In this document: positions 23,266 to 34,660 of the stretch, piece after piece
How positions within the stretch are numbered: position 1 is the first letter of the stretch
Layout: every line of letters starts with the position of its first letter
NCBI GenBank assembly: GCA_019321725.1
Contig: CM033120.1
Span: 4,061,341-4,125,340, forward strand
Direction: 5' to 3'
Length of the DNA stretch: 64,000 nt
Source: Paulownia fortunei
Lineage: Eukaryota; Streptophyta; Magnoliopsida; Lamiales; Paulowniaceae
Position numbers and translations under genes: made by a program
The notes under the pieces: generated by a model
What the model saw: the letters and a program-made list of their open reading frames with translations, nothing else
Told to the model about the DNA's origin: nothing
Database searches by the model: none

Positions 23266-23800
23266 TTATATGTAGTTGTGATTGTGTCTCACATCTTTCT
23301 CTGATTTTATGTCCAGTAATGGCTTGAACGCCCTCCATGGGTCGATGATATGCTTCCCATCCAGTTTTCTTATAAACTGGCAAATAAGGTCTTTTAATGT
23401 CAGATTCCCAAGACTATAAAGCTCATATTCATTTTGAAAACAATCCCATAAATCAAGAATTACACGTTGTACCAATCCACACGTGAATGCATCTCAAGAG
23501 TCAATATAATATGATCTAAAGACTCCTTACTCAGTCCATCCATAATGAATTTAAGTTTATCTTCTTGATTTTTAGAGACCATTCCTAAAGAACGACACTT
23601 TGTGTTGCAAGTCCATCTAGCACAATTATAACAAACTTTTATTTTTTTTGCCCTTCGTTTTTTTCAATAAGTGCTTTTATCAAAACCAGACATGTATCTA
23701 GTAAGCAAATCTACAAACTCATGTGAAAACTTACCTGCTCTTACCTTTGCTTCAATTATCCATCGTATGTCCTTCGGGATTCTCTGTGCATAAGCATCCT
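23266..23800 (-). pseudogene. Unrecognised cell-like ORF beside the LOG pseudogene
   Basis: The minus strand carries long open stretches in two frames. The first reads DIRWIIEAKVRAGKFSHEFV, then KKRRAKKIKVCYNCARWTC, NTKCRSLGMVSKNQEDKLKF and IMDGLSKESLDHIILTL. The second continues VQRVILDLWDCFQNEYELYS, LGNLTLKDLICQFIRKLDGK and HIIDPWRAFKPLLDIKSEKD. The Cys-rich patch has the form CYNCARWTCNTKC. One in-frame TGA and at least one frameshift break it. The composition is that of an ordinary cellular protein, not a retroelement one. I do not recognise the family. It reads in the same direction as the LOG copy, about 170 bp upstream of it. Confidence 0.55.
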
Positions 23801-24049
23801 CAATCTTTCAATCTTAATTTTATAAATTTTCAAAATTGCATATTTAGGAAGAAAAGGAAATCGATTCCTGAGAGTTAGAAAAATGTCACCCATTTTGAAA
23901 AGAACAAGAAAAGAGAATGAGAAAAGCAGAGAAAATTTGTACAAAGATTTCAGTTATTTGGGAAATTGACAAGTTCGACTTTAATAGCCACGGAGTACCA
24001 TTATCTGCCGTTATCCGCCACTAATCGGGAAAAGAAAAAAATAAAAGTT

Positions 24050-24860
24050 TTTGAAGCTTCATCAAGGTTGAAGTTAAATATTTTGATTGCCCAATAAGCT
24101 TTATGTTCAAGTTCAACACATAAATGACAAGGTTTTCCATAAACTATACTATAAGGAGACATGCCTAATGATGTTTTGAAAGTAATTATATATGCCCAAA
24201 GTGTATCGGTAAGTCTAAGAGACCAATCTTTATGGCTTAGGTTAACTATTTTCTCCAAAATTTGTTTTATCTCCCTATTTCAAAGTTCAACTTGTCCATT
24301 TGTCTGGGGTGATAAGGGGTTGCAACTTTATGTATGATTCCATATTTTCTCATTAAAGTTCCAAAAACTTTGTTACAAAAATGTTTTCCCCCATCACTGA
24401 TAATAGATCGAGGAATTCCAAATCGACTTAATATTTTCTTTCAAAAAATTTATCACTATTTTGTGATCATTGTTTCGATAAGGAATTGCCTCGATTCATT
24501 TTGAAACATAATCTATGGCAACAAATATTTAAAGAAAACCAAATGATAATGGAAATGGTCCCATAAAATTAATACCCCAACAGTCAAATATTTCAATCAT
24601 TAGGATAGGGTGTAGGGGCATCATATTTTGCTTTGAAAGGGACCCTAACTTTTGATAATTTTCACAACTTTTGCAGAAAGTATAAGTGTCTTAAAAAGAG
24701 TTGGCCAATAAAACCCACATTGCAAGATTTTTGCAATAGTTTTCTTTACTGAAAAATGACCACCACATGCTTCTGAATGACAAAATTTGACAATATTACC
24801 TATCTCATTATTAGGCACACATCTTCAAAAGATTTGATCCAGATAGTATTTGAATGGGTA
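24050..24860 (-). pseudogene. Athila-type integrase, C-terminus cut off
   Basis: The frame at 24001-24258 has [40 protein letters not shown] and [20 protein letters not shown], the conserved region after the integrase core. After LDEAS the family similarity stops abruptly near 24055, where the captured segment begins. Upstream (24300-24860) the core remains readable with interruptions, including an HHCC-like remnant. Confidence 0.85.
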
Positions 24861-24880
24861 TGGATCATCCAATAAAAGTT

Positions 24881-26572
24881 TTATACCTTAGTCAAAAACT
24901 TCTTTTTGTTTTGAGAGTTCCAATGTGATGGCATCCTTCCTGTCACAAGAAAATTAACAATGTCAGCAAACCAAGGTAAAATAGAAATAATAAATAGTTG
25001 TTCATCAAGGAAAGTATCTTTAATAGGTGTGGTTTGAAACGAGTCATCACAAACAAGTCTCGACAAATGATCAGCCACCACATTCTCTACTCCTTTCTTA
25101 TCTCGAATCGTAATATTAAATTCCTAAAATAAGAGAATCCACCTAATCCATCTCGATTTGACATATTTTTTTGACAAAAGATATTTTAAAGTTGCACGAT
25201 CATGGAAAACAACTGGTGAGCCAACAAGATAAGATCGAAATTTATCCAATGCAAAAACTACAACAAGTAATTCTTTTTCAATTGTTGGATAATTCAATTG
25301 ATATTTAAAGTTTTACTTGCATAGTAATTAACATATGATTTCTTATGTTTTCTTTATCCCAAGACAGCTCCAACAGCATAATCACTAGCATCACACATTA
25401 TTTCAAAAGGTAAAGTCCAATTGAGGCTGCAAGATTGGAGCAGATGTAAGCATGCTTTTAAGTTTAACAAAAATATTTTCACAATTTTCAGTCTATTCAA
25501 AAATAGTGTCTTTTGTTAGAAGATTACACAAATGTTTAGATATTATACTAAAATCTTTGATAAATCTTGTATAAAAACCAGCATATCCTAAAAATGATCT
25601 AATCTCCTTCATAGTCTTTGGTGTTGGAAAATTGGTAAATAACTCAACTTTAAATTTATCAACCTCGATACCTTTTGATGAAATAATGTATCCAAGAATA
25701 ATATCAATTATTGCCATTAAATGACATTTCTCCCAATTGAGCACAAGATTCTTTTCTTCACACCTGATCAAAATATTTTCTAAATTAGATAGGCAATCAT
25801 CAAATGAATTACCAAAAATAGAAAAATCATCCATGAAAACTTCAAGAAATGTTCAACATGTTACTAAAAATACTAAGCATGCATCGTTGGAATGTAATTG
25901 GTGCATTACATAATCCAAAAGACATCCTTCAATATGCAAAAGTACCAAAAGGACATATAAAAGTTGTTTTCTCTTGATCTTCAAGTGCAATTGCAATTTA
26001 ATTATACCTAGAATATTCATCTAAAAAGTAATAAAATTCATGTCCCACAACTCTTTCTAAATTTGATCCATGAAAAGTAATGGAAAATGATATTTTCTAG
26101 TAACTGAGTTGAGTTTCCTATAGTCAATGTACATTCACCAACCAGTAACAATCCTAGTTGGAATTAATTCATCATTCTCATTCTTGAATACAATAACTCC
26201 AGATTTTTTAGGTACAACTTGAGTAGGACTTACCCATTTGATATCAGAAATAGGATAAATGATTCCATTATCTAAAAGTTTAATGATTTTATTTCTCACT
26301 AATTCTTTTATATTAGGATTTAGCCTTCATTGCATTTCTCTAGAAGGTTTAGCATTTTTCTCTAGATAAATGTGATGTGTGCAAATGAAAGGATTAATAC
26401 CTTCAATATCAGTAATAGTCCATCTAAAAGCATTCTTATGCATTTTCAAAGTGGCGATCAACTTACTTTCTTGATATGCATCGAGTTTGGAAGAAATTAT
26501 TACTAGAAAAGTCTCATTCTTACCCAAGAAAGTGTATTTCAAATCAATTGGTAAAGGTTTCAAATCAACCAC
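24881..26572 (-). pseudogene. Athila-type reverse transcriptase / RNase H (broken)
   Basis: The frame at 26327-26572 is the pre-RT region (DLKPLPIDLKYTFLG ... FRWTITDIEGINPFICTHHI). The frame at 25493-25834 contains the RT active site MDDFSIFGNSFDDCL, then FLGYAGFYTRFIKDF. RNase H remnants lie at about 25130-25400, and ADHLSRL marks the RH-IN linker at 25050. Multiple stops separate the blocks. Confidence 0.9.
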
Positions 26573-26696
26573 GGGAGCTTTAACACTTGATGGAATAAAT
26601 TTTACTGTTGATGATGAAAGTTTTTCAAACCTTGGCTACCAAAAATATTTTTCTTATATGTGCGAAAATTCAGAGATAGTATTAGTGTGTGTTGTT

Positions 26697-27439
26697 TTAA
26701 CAAATACTTTTACTTTCAAAACAAGTCTCCAAAGAATCTAAAGAGTTAATGGTAGTAAAGTATTCATAAACAAGTTCCTCATTTGAATCCACTTCCTGTA
26801 CTTCGACATCTACTATAGGTTGCTTACAAATATTAAACACATTCAGTTCCCAAGTCATATTTCCAAATGATAACTTCAAAATATCATTCATACAATTGAT
26901 CAAAGCATTTGACGTTGCAAGAAAAAGGATGCCCCAAAATGATAGGAATTTATGTATGTGTATGTACAACAGGCTCTGCATCCAAAACAATAAAATTAGC
27001 TGGAAATTAAAACTTATCAATTTGTACTAATACATCTTCTACTACTCCTATTGGAACTTTAATCAAATAGTCAGCTAGTTGGAGTACAACAGAAGTTGTT
27101 TTTAAGTTCTCCCAAATCTAACTGTTCATAAACTAAGAAAGGTAGAATATTTACACTAGCACTAAGATCAATCAAAGTACGCTCTATTCTAGTGTTTCCT
27201 ATAATACATTAATTAGTTGGACAACCTGGATCTTTGTACTTGGGTGGAGTGAATTGTTGAATGATTGAACTAACACTTACAGTTAAAAATGCCTTCTTTT
27301 GTACATGATGTTTTCTTTTGATTGTACACAAATCTTTCAAAAATTTGGCATAAGATGGAATTTGCTTGATTGCATCTAACAATAGAATATTAATCTTGAC
27401 TTGTTTAAAAATTTCAAAAATTTCAGCATTTGAGTTCAA
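26697..27439 (-). pseudogene. Athila-type protease region, copy 2 (broken)
   Basis: Colinear with 15000-15700 of copy 1. It includes IKRKHHVQKKAFLTVSVSSI, FTPPKYKDPGCPTN and, past a stop, the remains of the DLGASVN protease box near 27170. It is more degraded than in copy 1. Confidence 0.8.
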
Positions 27440-27451
27440 TTTCTGAGTTAC

Positions 27452-28930
27452 TTACAATCTTTGAGGAAAGGGTGCTGGAGATAAATATTTTTCTTTTTCA
27501 TCATTTTCACACTTACCTTTATCGTCAAGACTATTTTCATTCTTCATTTCTGGAGGTGGATTAGTAATTTTCTCCTTGGGATGAATAGTCTTATCAATAA
27601 CTTTTTCATTTCGAAGAGTTGTGACTAAATTAGCCTCATTAACTGAATTTTCACCTGAAGAATAAACATGACACTGAGTGGAAAAATTAGTTTGAGGTTG
27701 AGCAGGAAATTTACCTTTTTCATGAGTACGCAAAGAAGTTGTCAGTGTTGAAAGTGTGTTTTTGATCTCATTAATAGCATTGTGAAGTCTGATTATTGAT
27801 GTTTGTTTGTTCATACATAAATGCTTGCAAAGTCTCCTCAAGGGATTTTGTATGTGGAGTTGGATAAGAATGAAAGTTTGGTGCCTTTGTGAATGCAGCG
27901 GTTGGGTACGGTTATCATCTCGCCAACTAAAATTGAAATGAATTCTCCATTGTGGATTGTAAGTTTCAGAATATAGAGAATGGAAAGGTTTCTTGAATAT
28001 GTTCATGAAATTTGCTTGTACTGGAATGTTTGGACATTCATTGGTGGAGTGCCCCAAAAGTTCACAATTGCTACAAACTTCTTTCTCTTACACAGATTTG
28101 ATTTCCTCTACTTTTTTAAGTTTCATGGCTTCAACTTTTCTTGTTAAACTAGCAAGCCTAGTATTTTGATCATCTTCTTGGCTAAGGTAATATTTTTCTT
28201 TATTACTATTACAAGATTAGATCTAATAGAACCTTCGGAAGAATTAACACTATGCCACGATTGAGAGTTTTCTGCCAAATGATCTAGATATTCTAGGGTT
28301 TCATTAGGTTTTTTATCGAGAAACTCACTATTACACATTGTTTCAATAAATTATTTTGTTTTAGGAGTTAAACCTTCATAAAAAAACTAATTAAATGCCA
28401 TTTTTCAAAACCAAGGTGTGGGCATGAATTAAATAAATTTTTAAATCTTTCCCAACATTGAAAGAAAGTTTCATTAGAATTTTGAGAAAAAAATTTGAAT
28501 TTGTATTTTCGAAATATTAGTTTTATGAGTTGGAAAGAATTTTTTTCAAAAATTCAGCTTGCATTTCTTTCAAAGTGCCAATTGACCTAGATTTTAAAGA
28601 ATTAAGCCAATTTTTTGCTTTATCTTTTAAAGAAAATGGAAATAATTTGAGCTTAACAATCTCATTTGTGCAAGTTTGATCATCGAAAGTGGCACATACT
28701 TCATTAAATTTTTTCAAATGCAAGTAAGGGCTTTCAGAGTCTAAACTATGGAAATTAGGAAGTAAAGGGATAATATCTAGCTTGAATCAAAAGTTATTTG
28801 CATTTAGAGGAAAAATGAAACAACAAGAAGAAGAATTTCAAGGAGGTTACAAGTTATAACACATGGTACGCACCTGTTGATTCTCATTTTTAACCCAAAC
28901 ACTTTCATTTTCAGCCATGGTGGAAATATG
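27452..28930 (-). pseudogene. Athila-type gag, copy 2 (broken)
   Basis: Core gag at 28523-28723 (HLKKFNEVCATFDDQTCTNE, KNWLNSLKSRSIGT), a segment at 28144-28338 with ETLEYLDHLAENSQSW, and a CCHC knuckle CSNCELLGHSTNEC near 28040. A Gln/Asn-rich linker follows to 27452. The probable start is the ATG at 28917-28919 on the minus strand. Confidence 0.87.
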
Positions 28931-29094
28931 TGGAGATGATTCAAATAAATTTCCAAATAAAGTTTCAGAATTATTTCTAACTAAATGCTGAGAATTATGG
29001 CTACGATACCATATAACCATATATCCATAAAGAAAATAAATAAACTATATTTACTAAGGAAAAATATTAACAAACCAAAATACTTACCTTGCCT

Positions 29095-29111
29095 TCCCGG
29101 CAACGACGGCA
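29095..29111 (-). other. Primer binding site, tRNA-Asp type, mutated (copy 2)
   Basis: The minus strand reads TTGCCGTCGTTGCCGGGAA. Compared with TGGCGCCGTTGCCGGGGA it has one extra base and substitutions in the outer half, while the CGTTGCCGGG core is kept. It lies 6 bp from the LTR border. Confidence 0.75.
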
Positions 29112-29117
29112 AAAACT

Positions 29118-30663
29118 TGCTACAACTTTAAGGTTGCAAACCTAAGTGCAGGTATTAAGTAATAAATTTCTCGTGAGTTCGAGGTAGATCCATAGGGAAG
29201 TTGCTTGAAGAATTCAGGATTATAATTCTAAAAAAATGGGATTTATGTGAATCAAAAGATATGAACAATTAATGTATGTTGTAACTAAAAAAAACCAAAG
29301 TAATAAAAGTACTGAGAATTAAGGATCCACTCTTGAGTTTTGGATAGAAAAACGATTATTTATTATTTTTACTTCTATTAATTGGATAATGAAGGTTCCA
29401 CTCGGAAGATATTATCAAATAACTCATGCAATAAAGTAATCATAATATTGTCTTATTATTGCAAATTATCTCTTAACGCTAACGCTTATTTATGGGATCA
29501 AGCATTTATGCACATATTTGTCAACAACAAATCTAGGTTTCACATTAGTAGTCAGTGGGGTAAAATCGTACAATAAGCTAAATGAACCCAAGTATTTGCT
29601 GTGTCATTAGAGATACATAAATCAAGAATTATCACAAAACAAGTAGGGTTTAGATCAAAACTCAAAATAATAATACAACATACTTAAATATTTTCTACCC
29701 TTATAACCATTCATCTTCCTCCATCAAGAGGTTCACCTTTTTTTCTCAGTAAAATGAAATTTAAAAAGACATAATAAAAGTAGGAAAGAGTAAAAATAGA
29801 AGAAAAACTAGAGAATTCATTTCTATTACTATAAGAAAACTTACATTACTAGAAATCATACATACTAGAAAACTTAGCCTAAAAAAACCCTCTACCCTCT
29901 CCCTCCCTCTCTTACAAGCTTAATACATGGCCTATTTATATGTATTTGAAGTTGTTACACCAAGTCCTCACCTATTTAATTAAATTATAATTTTCGGTCA
30001 GATACAACCAGATTTTGATGATGAGTAAAGAACAAACATTGTAGACCATTCGGTGTTGATATATTTTCATATATTATTTGTCAAATTTGGTAGTCAGATG
30101 AAGGAGATATGGTCAAATTACCGAATCATGTCCAAGAGTTGTCCTTTAACAGTAGCAACAACTTACAGCCTATGTTTTTACCATGTTCACACATTTACTC
30201 ACCCATCTTATCTTCGGAAAACTTGTTTATTTACTCTTGTATATAACATATCCAAATTTTAACTCAAAATAAATTTAGACTTAAGAGATATGACCCAATT
30301 GGTCAAATAAGTCAATACTGGGCTGAACTCTGATCTGAATTTTGGTGATCCATTTTGTGCAACTATTTGGACGAATGTTCTGCTATAATCAAAACTAAAT
30401 TAGACTAAGTTTCCAATATAAAGGTTGTAATTCTATCTGTTGGCTTTCTAATAAAATAAGCTTCATGTCCATAGGGTTTTTGATCATGAAGTTATACTCA
30501 AAATACAAAAAATGCACAACTCTGGAAACATTCTTCTTTTGATCTTTTTATATTTATTGATTCCCTAACACAAAACATTAATAAAACAATAATATTAACA
30601 AGAATAAAGAAAGAAAAGTATAAAGAATTTGATACAAAAATATGTTAAAAGATGCACTTATCA
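29118..30663 (-). repeat. 5' LTR of Athila-like copy 2
   Basis: About 1.55 kb. In element orientation it runs from TGATAAGTGCATC to TTGTAGCA. It is similar throughout to 17385-18979, and its first 290 bp to 20427-20719. Its outer border abuts VIL coding sequence within a few bases. Confidence 0.92.
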
Positions 30664-31442
30664 TTGGGTCCACTAAATGACGCAGCAGCCAGGATACCTC
30701 TTGGACATGCCAGCACCAGCCATGCAAAAACTGTGCAAACTTGCTATTGAGAAAGCTGAGAAACTTCTGACCTCAAATTCCAGTTCCATTCTAAATTCCA
30801 ATGGTACACGTACGATTTATTTTTAGTATGTTTAAAAAAGAAACTGCAATGTTAACGAGTATTTTTTTTGTCTTCTCCCTTAGCAAAGGGTTCAGTTCCT
30901 AGTCCAAGCCTCAACACAAGATTAGAACAAAAATCAAATCAGACTCTAGATTTAAGGTTCAAGATACCGGAAGAGCCCAAGTGTATTTTTAGATAAAGAA
31001 AAAGAGCACCTAGAGTGTTTCTGCAGTGCAGATACTAGAAAATGCACTGGAGTTAGTGATGTTCAGCCTGAAACTCTACCGCAAGAGAGGCTGCCAACCT
31101 CTTCATCTGAGTTTGACTTGAATACTACTCCAGTTCCTACTCTAAATGAAGAGTTGCGCCAGTCTGATGCAACAAACAGGTCACAGTTCATCAAAGACAA
31201 TAGGTCAGGAGGGCTTGGATGACAACTTTGAAAACATTATGCAGACCATCTGTAAGGAATTCAGGTTGAAGTTCCTTACGTGGTTTGGCTTGAGGTCTAG
31301 GGAGCATGAACGTAGAGTTGTCGAGACATTTGTGAAGACTCTGATTGGTGATCCAAGTAGTCTAGCAAGACAGCTGGTAGATACTTTTTCAGATTCATAT
31401 TCATCAGCAGGCCATGAAAGTGTTTTCTGCCTTACGTTTTAG
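30664..31442 (+). pseudogene. VIN3-like (VEL/VIL) protein gene fragment, frameshifted
   Basis: Plus-strand remains of a VIN3-like Polycomb accessory protein. 30664-30803 gives GPLNDAAARIPLG, then after a 1-nt shift QKLCKLAIEKAEKLL, the helical segment following the PHD part. From 30884: SRFKVQDTGRAQVYF, a shift, [37 protein letters not shown], another shift, then the C-terminal VID domain [46 protein letters not shown] and a stop. The fibronectin-III domain is missing, and the stretch before EFRLK is about ten residues short. At least three frameshifts make it a pseudogene. The left end coincides with the Athila LTR, so that insertion probably cut the gene. Confidence 0.88.
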
Positions 31443-31649
31443 CATTTTTCTATGTGAAATAATGGGGAAGAAAAGATGACATATTGATATTTAACCTAAG
31501 ATTTTGTAGTCCTTTTGCTCATTTGTTGCCTATCATATTTGTCATGTTATCTTTTGAACTACATTTACTTTTTTGATTTGCGAATTAAATGTATCTTCTC
31601 TTCAAGCTTATTATGGAGCTCATCATCCGATGGCATAGTTTATGTTGAT
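31443..31649. other. Sequence 3' of the VIL pseudogene
   Basis: AT-rich and without a gene. From about 31650 it becomes similar to the tandem units at 42-46 kb. Confidence 0.4.
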
Positions 31650-32152
31650 CTGAACATTTTATGTTCTATATGTGCATCAAGGTATGATATGCATGAAAGT
31701 GACATAGTTGGTTTTTAGTAGCCTTCATTTGATAAGGGCTACAAGAACTATTTGTCATAGCCTCAAAAAAGTTTATTCTATAATTATTTACTAGTTTAAT
31801 TTTCTTCATATTCACAAATTTCACAAATTTCACAAAAGCATCAATTTCATGGGTGTACTACTTTCAGTAATGAAAAACTAAAAAGCAATAGATAATGACA
31901 TCTTATATCAACTGCATAAGGTATACCCTAAATTATGAAATTATAGTTGTGAAAAATATATATTCATACACACACACATATATATTAATAAGTAATACAT
32001 GCGTTGCACGTGCTAGGACATATGTGTAGAATATAAGTTATAATAAAACATCCACTATAATAACATGGCTCATACAATTATTATGCAACTTTAACGTTGA
32101 ATTCCATTGAACACAATAGGAATATATGAAAAATACACACTTTTTTAGAAAA
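31650..32152. repeat. Array-type unit, first copy
   Basis: Similar to the right-hand parts of the units at 42-46 kb: TGCATCAAGGTATGATATGC, then TAGCCTCAAAAAAGTTTATT, a CA/TA microsatellite, and the Helitron-end-like GTAATACATGCGTTGCACGTG at about 31990. The last 180 bp are nearly repeated at 41922-42103. This copy is separated from the main array by the Helitron and duplicated-MITE region. Confidence 0.8.
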
Positions 32153-32400
32153 CTAGTAAGTAACACATGTGTTGTACGTGATTTATATGATTATAGTAAA
32201 TTAATTGTATTATTTAATAATTTATTTGCATAAAATTAGGATATTATAAGATATTTCATAAATAAAAATGTAATCAATAAAAAATAATATATTAATAAGT
32301 ATTTCATAAACTATTTATTGATCTACATAACATTGTAACAAAGCAAATAACTTTATTACAGCTCATACTTTGTAGGCGACACTTGTTTCTTTGAGATAGA

Positions 32401-32511
32401 AGAATTTGGCAAAGTGAAAGAATCTAAATGTTAAGAAGAAATTTGGCAAAGTGAAACAATCTAAATGTTAAGAAGAAATTTGGTAAAATGAAATAATCTA
32501 AATGTTAAGCA
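32401..32511. repeat. Three tandem copies of a 37-bp unit
   Basis: AATTTGGCAAAGTGAAAGAA followed by TCTAAATGTTAAGAA occurs three times in a row, the third with three or four changes. It lies in the non-coding 3' part of the Helitron. Confidence 0.9.
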
Positions 32512-32929
32512 AGATAAATAATTAATATTAAAAAATATCTTTTTATGAATATAAATAAAACTACAATTTAGCTAAATTTCTTTTAATCATAAATACATGT
32601 GGAGCTAAGTGAAAAATATTAGTTCTAAGATTAAAAAATAAGTAAAATACATATAAAATATTCAAGGATCTATAAAATCATTCGTTATTTTTAACATATT
32701 ATTTGGTCTACATACTACCTATACATAATATTATTAAACTATTTTTACTGAGTATGGAAAATATTTTTTACATCTATGATTGTTAGGTATTAGAATTTTG
32801 TGCTATAGTGAATTTTGCTTCAATGTGGTGTTTTCTTCATAAAATAAAATATTAGTAACTATTAACAATATATAATATATTATTTAGGAAATCATATTTG
32901 TACTTTCACTAAAAACTTGTTTGTACACA

Positions 32930-34660
32930 ATATTTTTAGTCCATGTCTTTCCTCTCATATTTGAGGTGTCTGGTTTAATTAATACTTTGGTTAAAGTTAT
33001 TGAAGTTCCTGTGGAGAGACAATATATAATTGACTATGAGAAAACACATCAACATTTGGAATAAAATATATTCATAATAGTTATTTGTGTCATTAATAGT
33101 TTCATCAAAACTGTTAAAAGTTCTTGCTTCTCAAGAAAACATAGAGATCAACTTATTATTCAATCTCATTTTTAGCGGCTAATATTGCTAGGCTTATCAT
33201 GTAATGAGTTGAGTGAGCATTATTATTTAAGATTGAGAAAATACCCCTAATAAGTCGTAGTATTGAGTTTTTTTTCATTATCATACTTAATAATCATCTC
33301 TTCTGAAATTTTAATATTGCATTTAGTATCACTCGGTTAATATTCATTTCCAACTCTAAATAAGAAGTCATCGAAGTTTGGATCATTCCTCGACTTATGT
33401 TCGTTTGACAAAGTAATTTTTTTTTAATTTGGACCACAAATATGATTTCACCAAATTTGTAGAAATTGTTTAATAGATTGTTACCCTATGGATAACTGGT
33501 AATACTTGTCTAAAATCTAAAAAAACAAACTATCACTTTTTCATCAAAATTCTCATTATTTTTCATTACGTCGTTCAATAATTTATCAACATTCTCGTTA
33601 GCCCATAATTTCGTCATTGGTATTTCATTCCATAAAAATAGTTATGTTTTACGCAATAGCTCTGCAACCCACTTTGCTTAAGAATAATGCACTCACTTGA
33701 TTCATTTGCATCTATTGGTATTTTAAAGAAAGAATGTATTGTTCTACCCCTAGCATTATAGCGGCAGCAACTCCAGATGCCCAATTGCAAGCGCTAAGTG
33801 ATTTTGGATCTAAAATGAGCTAACAATGCATGATACACAAATCTTTTTTGAGTTTCACCTGGTCCATCAATAAAGAAACCCTTGCTCGACCATTTTGTAT
33901 GCAATCTTAGATTATTGAAAAAACTTTATACTGTTCAGAATTCAACTTTAATTCTACTTCATAATCTTCTAAAGGTCTATTGGCATTTTATCTTGTATCT
34001 CTTTTGAAAAATCATTGCCTATGTTATTTATATCAAAAATAATATTTGAAAGATCATATGAACTAATATTTTTCCTATGCTCTCCATGAAAAAATTTAAA
34101 TTTTTTAAAGTTTTGGCAACTTATTGTCAATTGAGGTTTCTGATTCTCTTTTGAAATTTTTAGATATTGCCTCAAAGTATGTATCCTAAAAAATTCTCAC
34201 ATTTGTTAGTGCCTAATATACCAAGATAGTTGTAAATAATTTTTGGAGTTCATATAGCATTTGAAAAGTTACAGTTTCATGTAGATATTCAATAATACTT
34301 AGATCAAATTCTAGTAATCCTTTTTTTATGTCGTTTCTTTGAAATTGGACCATCATATATCATTTACTATTAGCAAATCTTGAAAAGATATTGGTCCATT
34401 GACATAATTTAAGAGTAACCTAAGATATATCTTTCACTATTTGTACGTCGAATCATATCTCTTTTCTTCCTTTCTTTCCAATATTTACCTTGTTTTTCAC
34501 ATGTACAGTGCTCCAAAAATTCCCTATAAAGATATTTTCTTGCATTTTCACTTTTAGACCACATAAAAAAAATATTCCATGGGCATTGTTTTTGGAGACA
34601 TAATTCCAACTCAAAATATTTCCTGTATTTTGATTTGCTCAATAAATCACACAATGTTGA
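32930..34660 (-). pseudogene. Helitron Rep/helicase (Pif1-like) remnants
   Basis: The minus strand reads, in order: KSENARKYLYREFLEH (34409-34654, region before the helicase), LNSEQYKVFSII, a degenerate Walker A FIDGPGETQKRFVYHALLAH (near 33880; GGTGKT lost), ASGVAAAIM, FKIPIDANESSE, VFLDFRQVLPVIH (motif II region, 33488-33535), NLVKSYLWSKLKK, and NNKLISMFS..SFDETINDTNNYY. These are the standard blocks of plant Helitron helicases. They are spread over many frames with dozens of stops. Confidence 0.85.

Larger units (their letters stand above)
20427..30663 (-). mobile_element. Athila-like Ty3/gypsy element, copy 2, carrying captured cellular sequence
   Basis: Element of about 10.2 kb on the minus strand: 5' LTR 29118-30663, primer site, gag (27.4-28.9 kb), protease (near 27.1 kb), RT (25.4-26.5 kb), RNase H, integrase (24.05-24.8 kb), polypurine tract (20720-20735) and a 3' LTR shortened to about 290 bp (20427-20719). 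Between the broken integrase end and the 3' non-coding region lie an intron-free LOG-like pseudogene and another ORF unlike retroelement proteins. All coding frames are damaged. The element was probably mobilised in trans, if at all. Confidence 0.88.
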
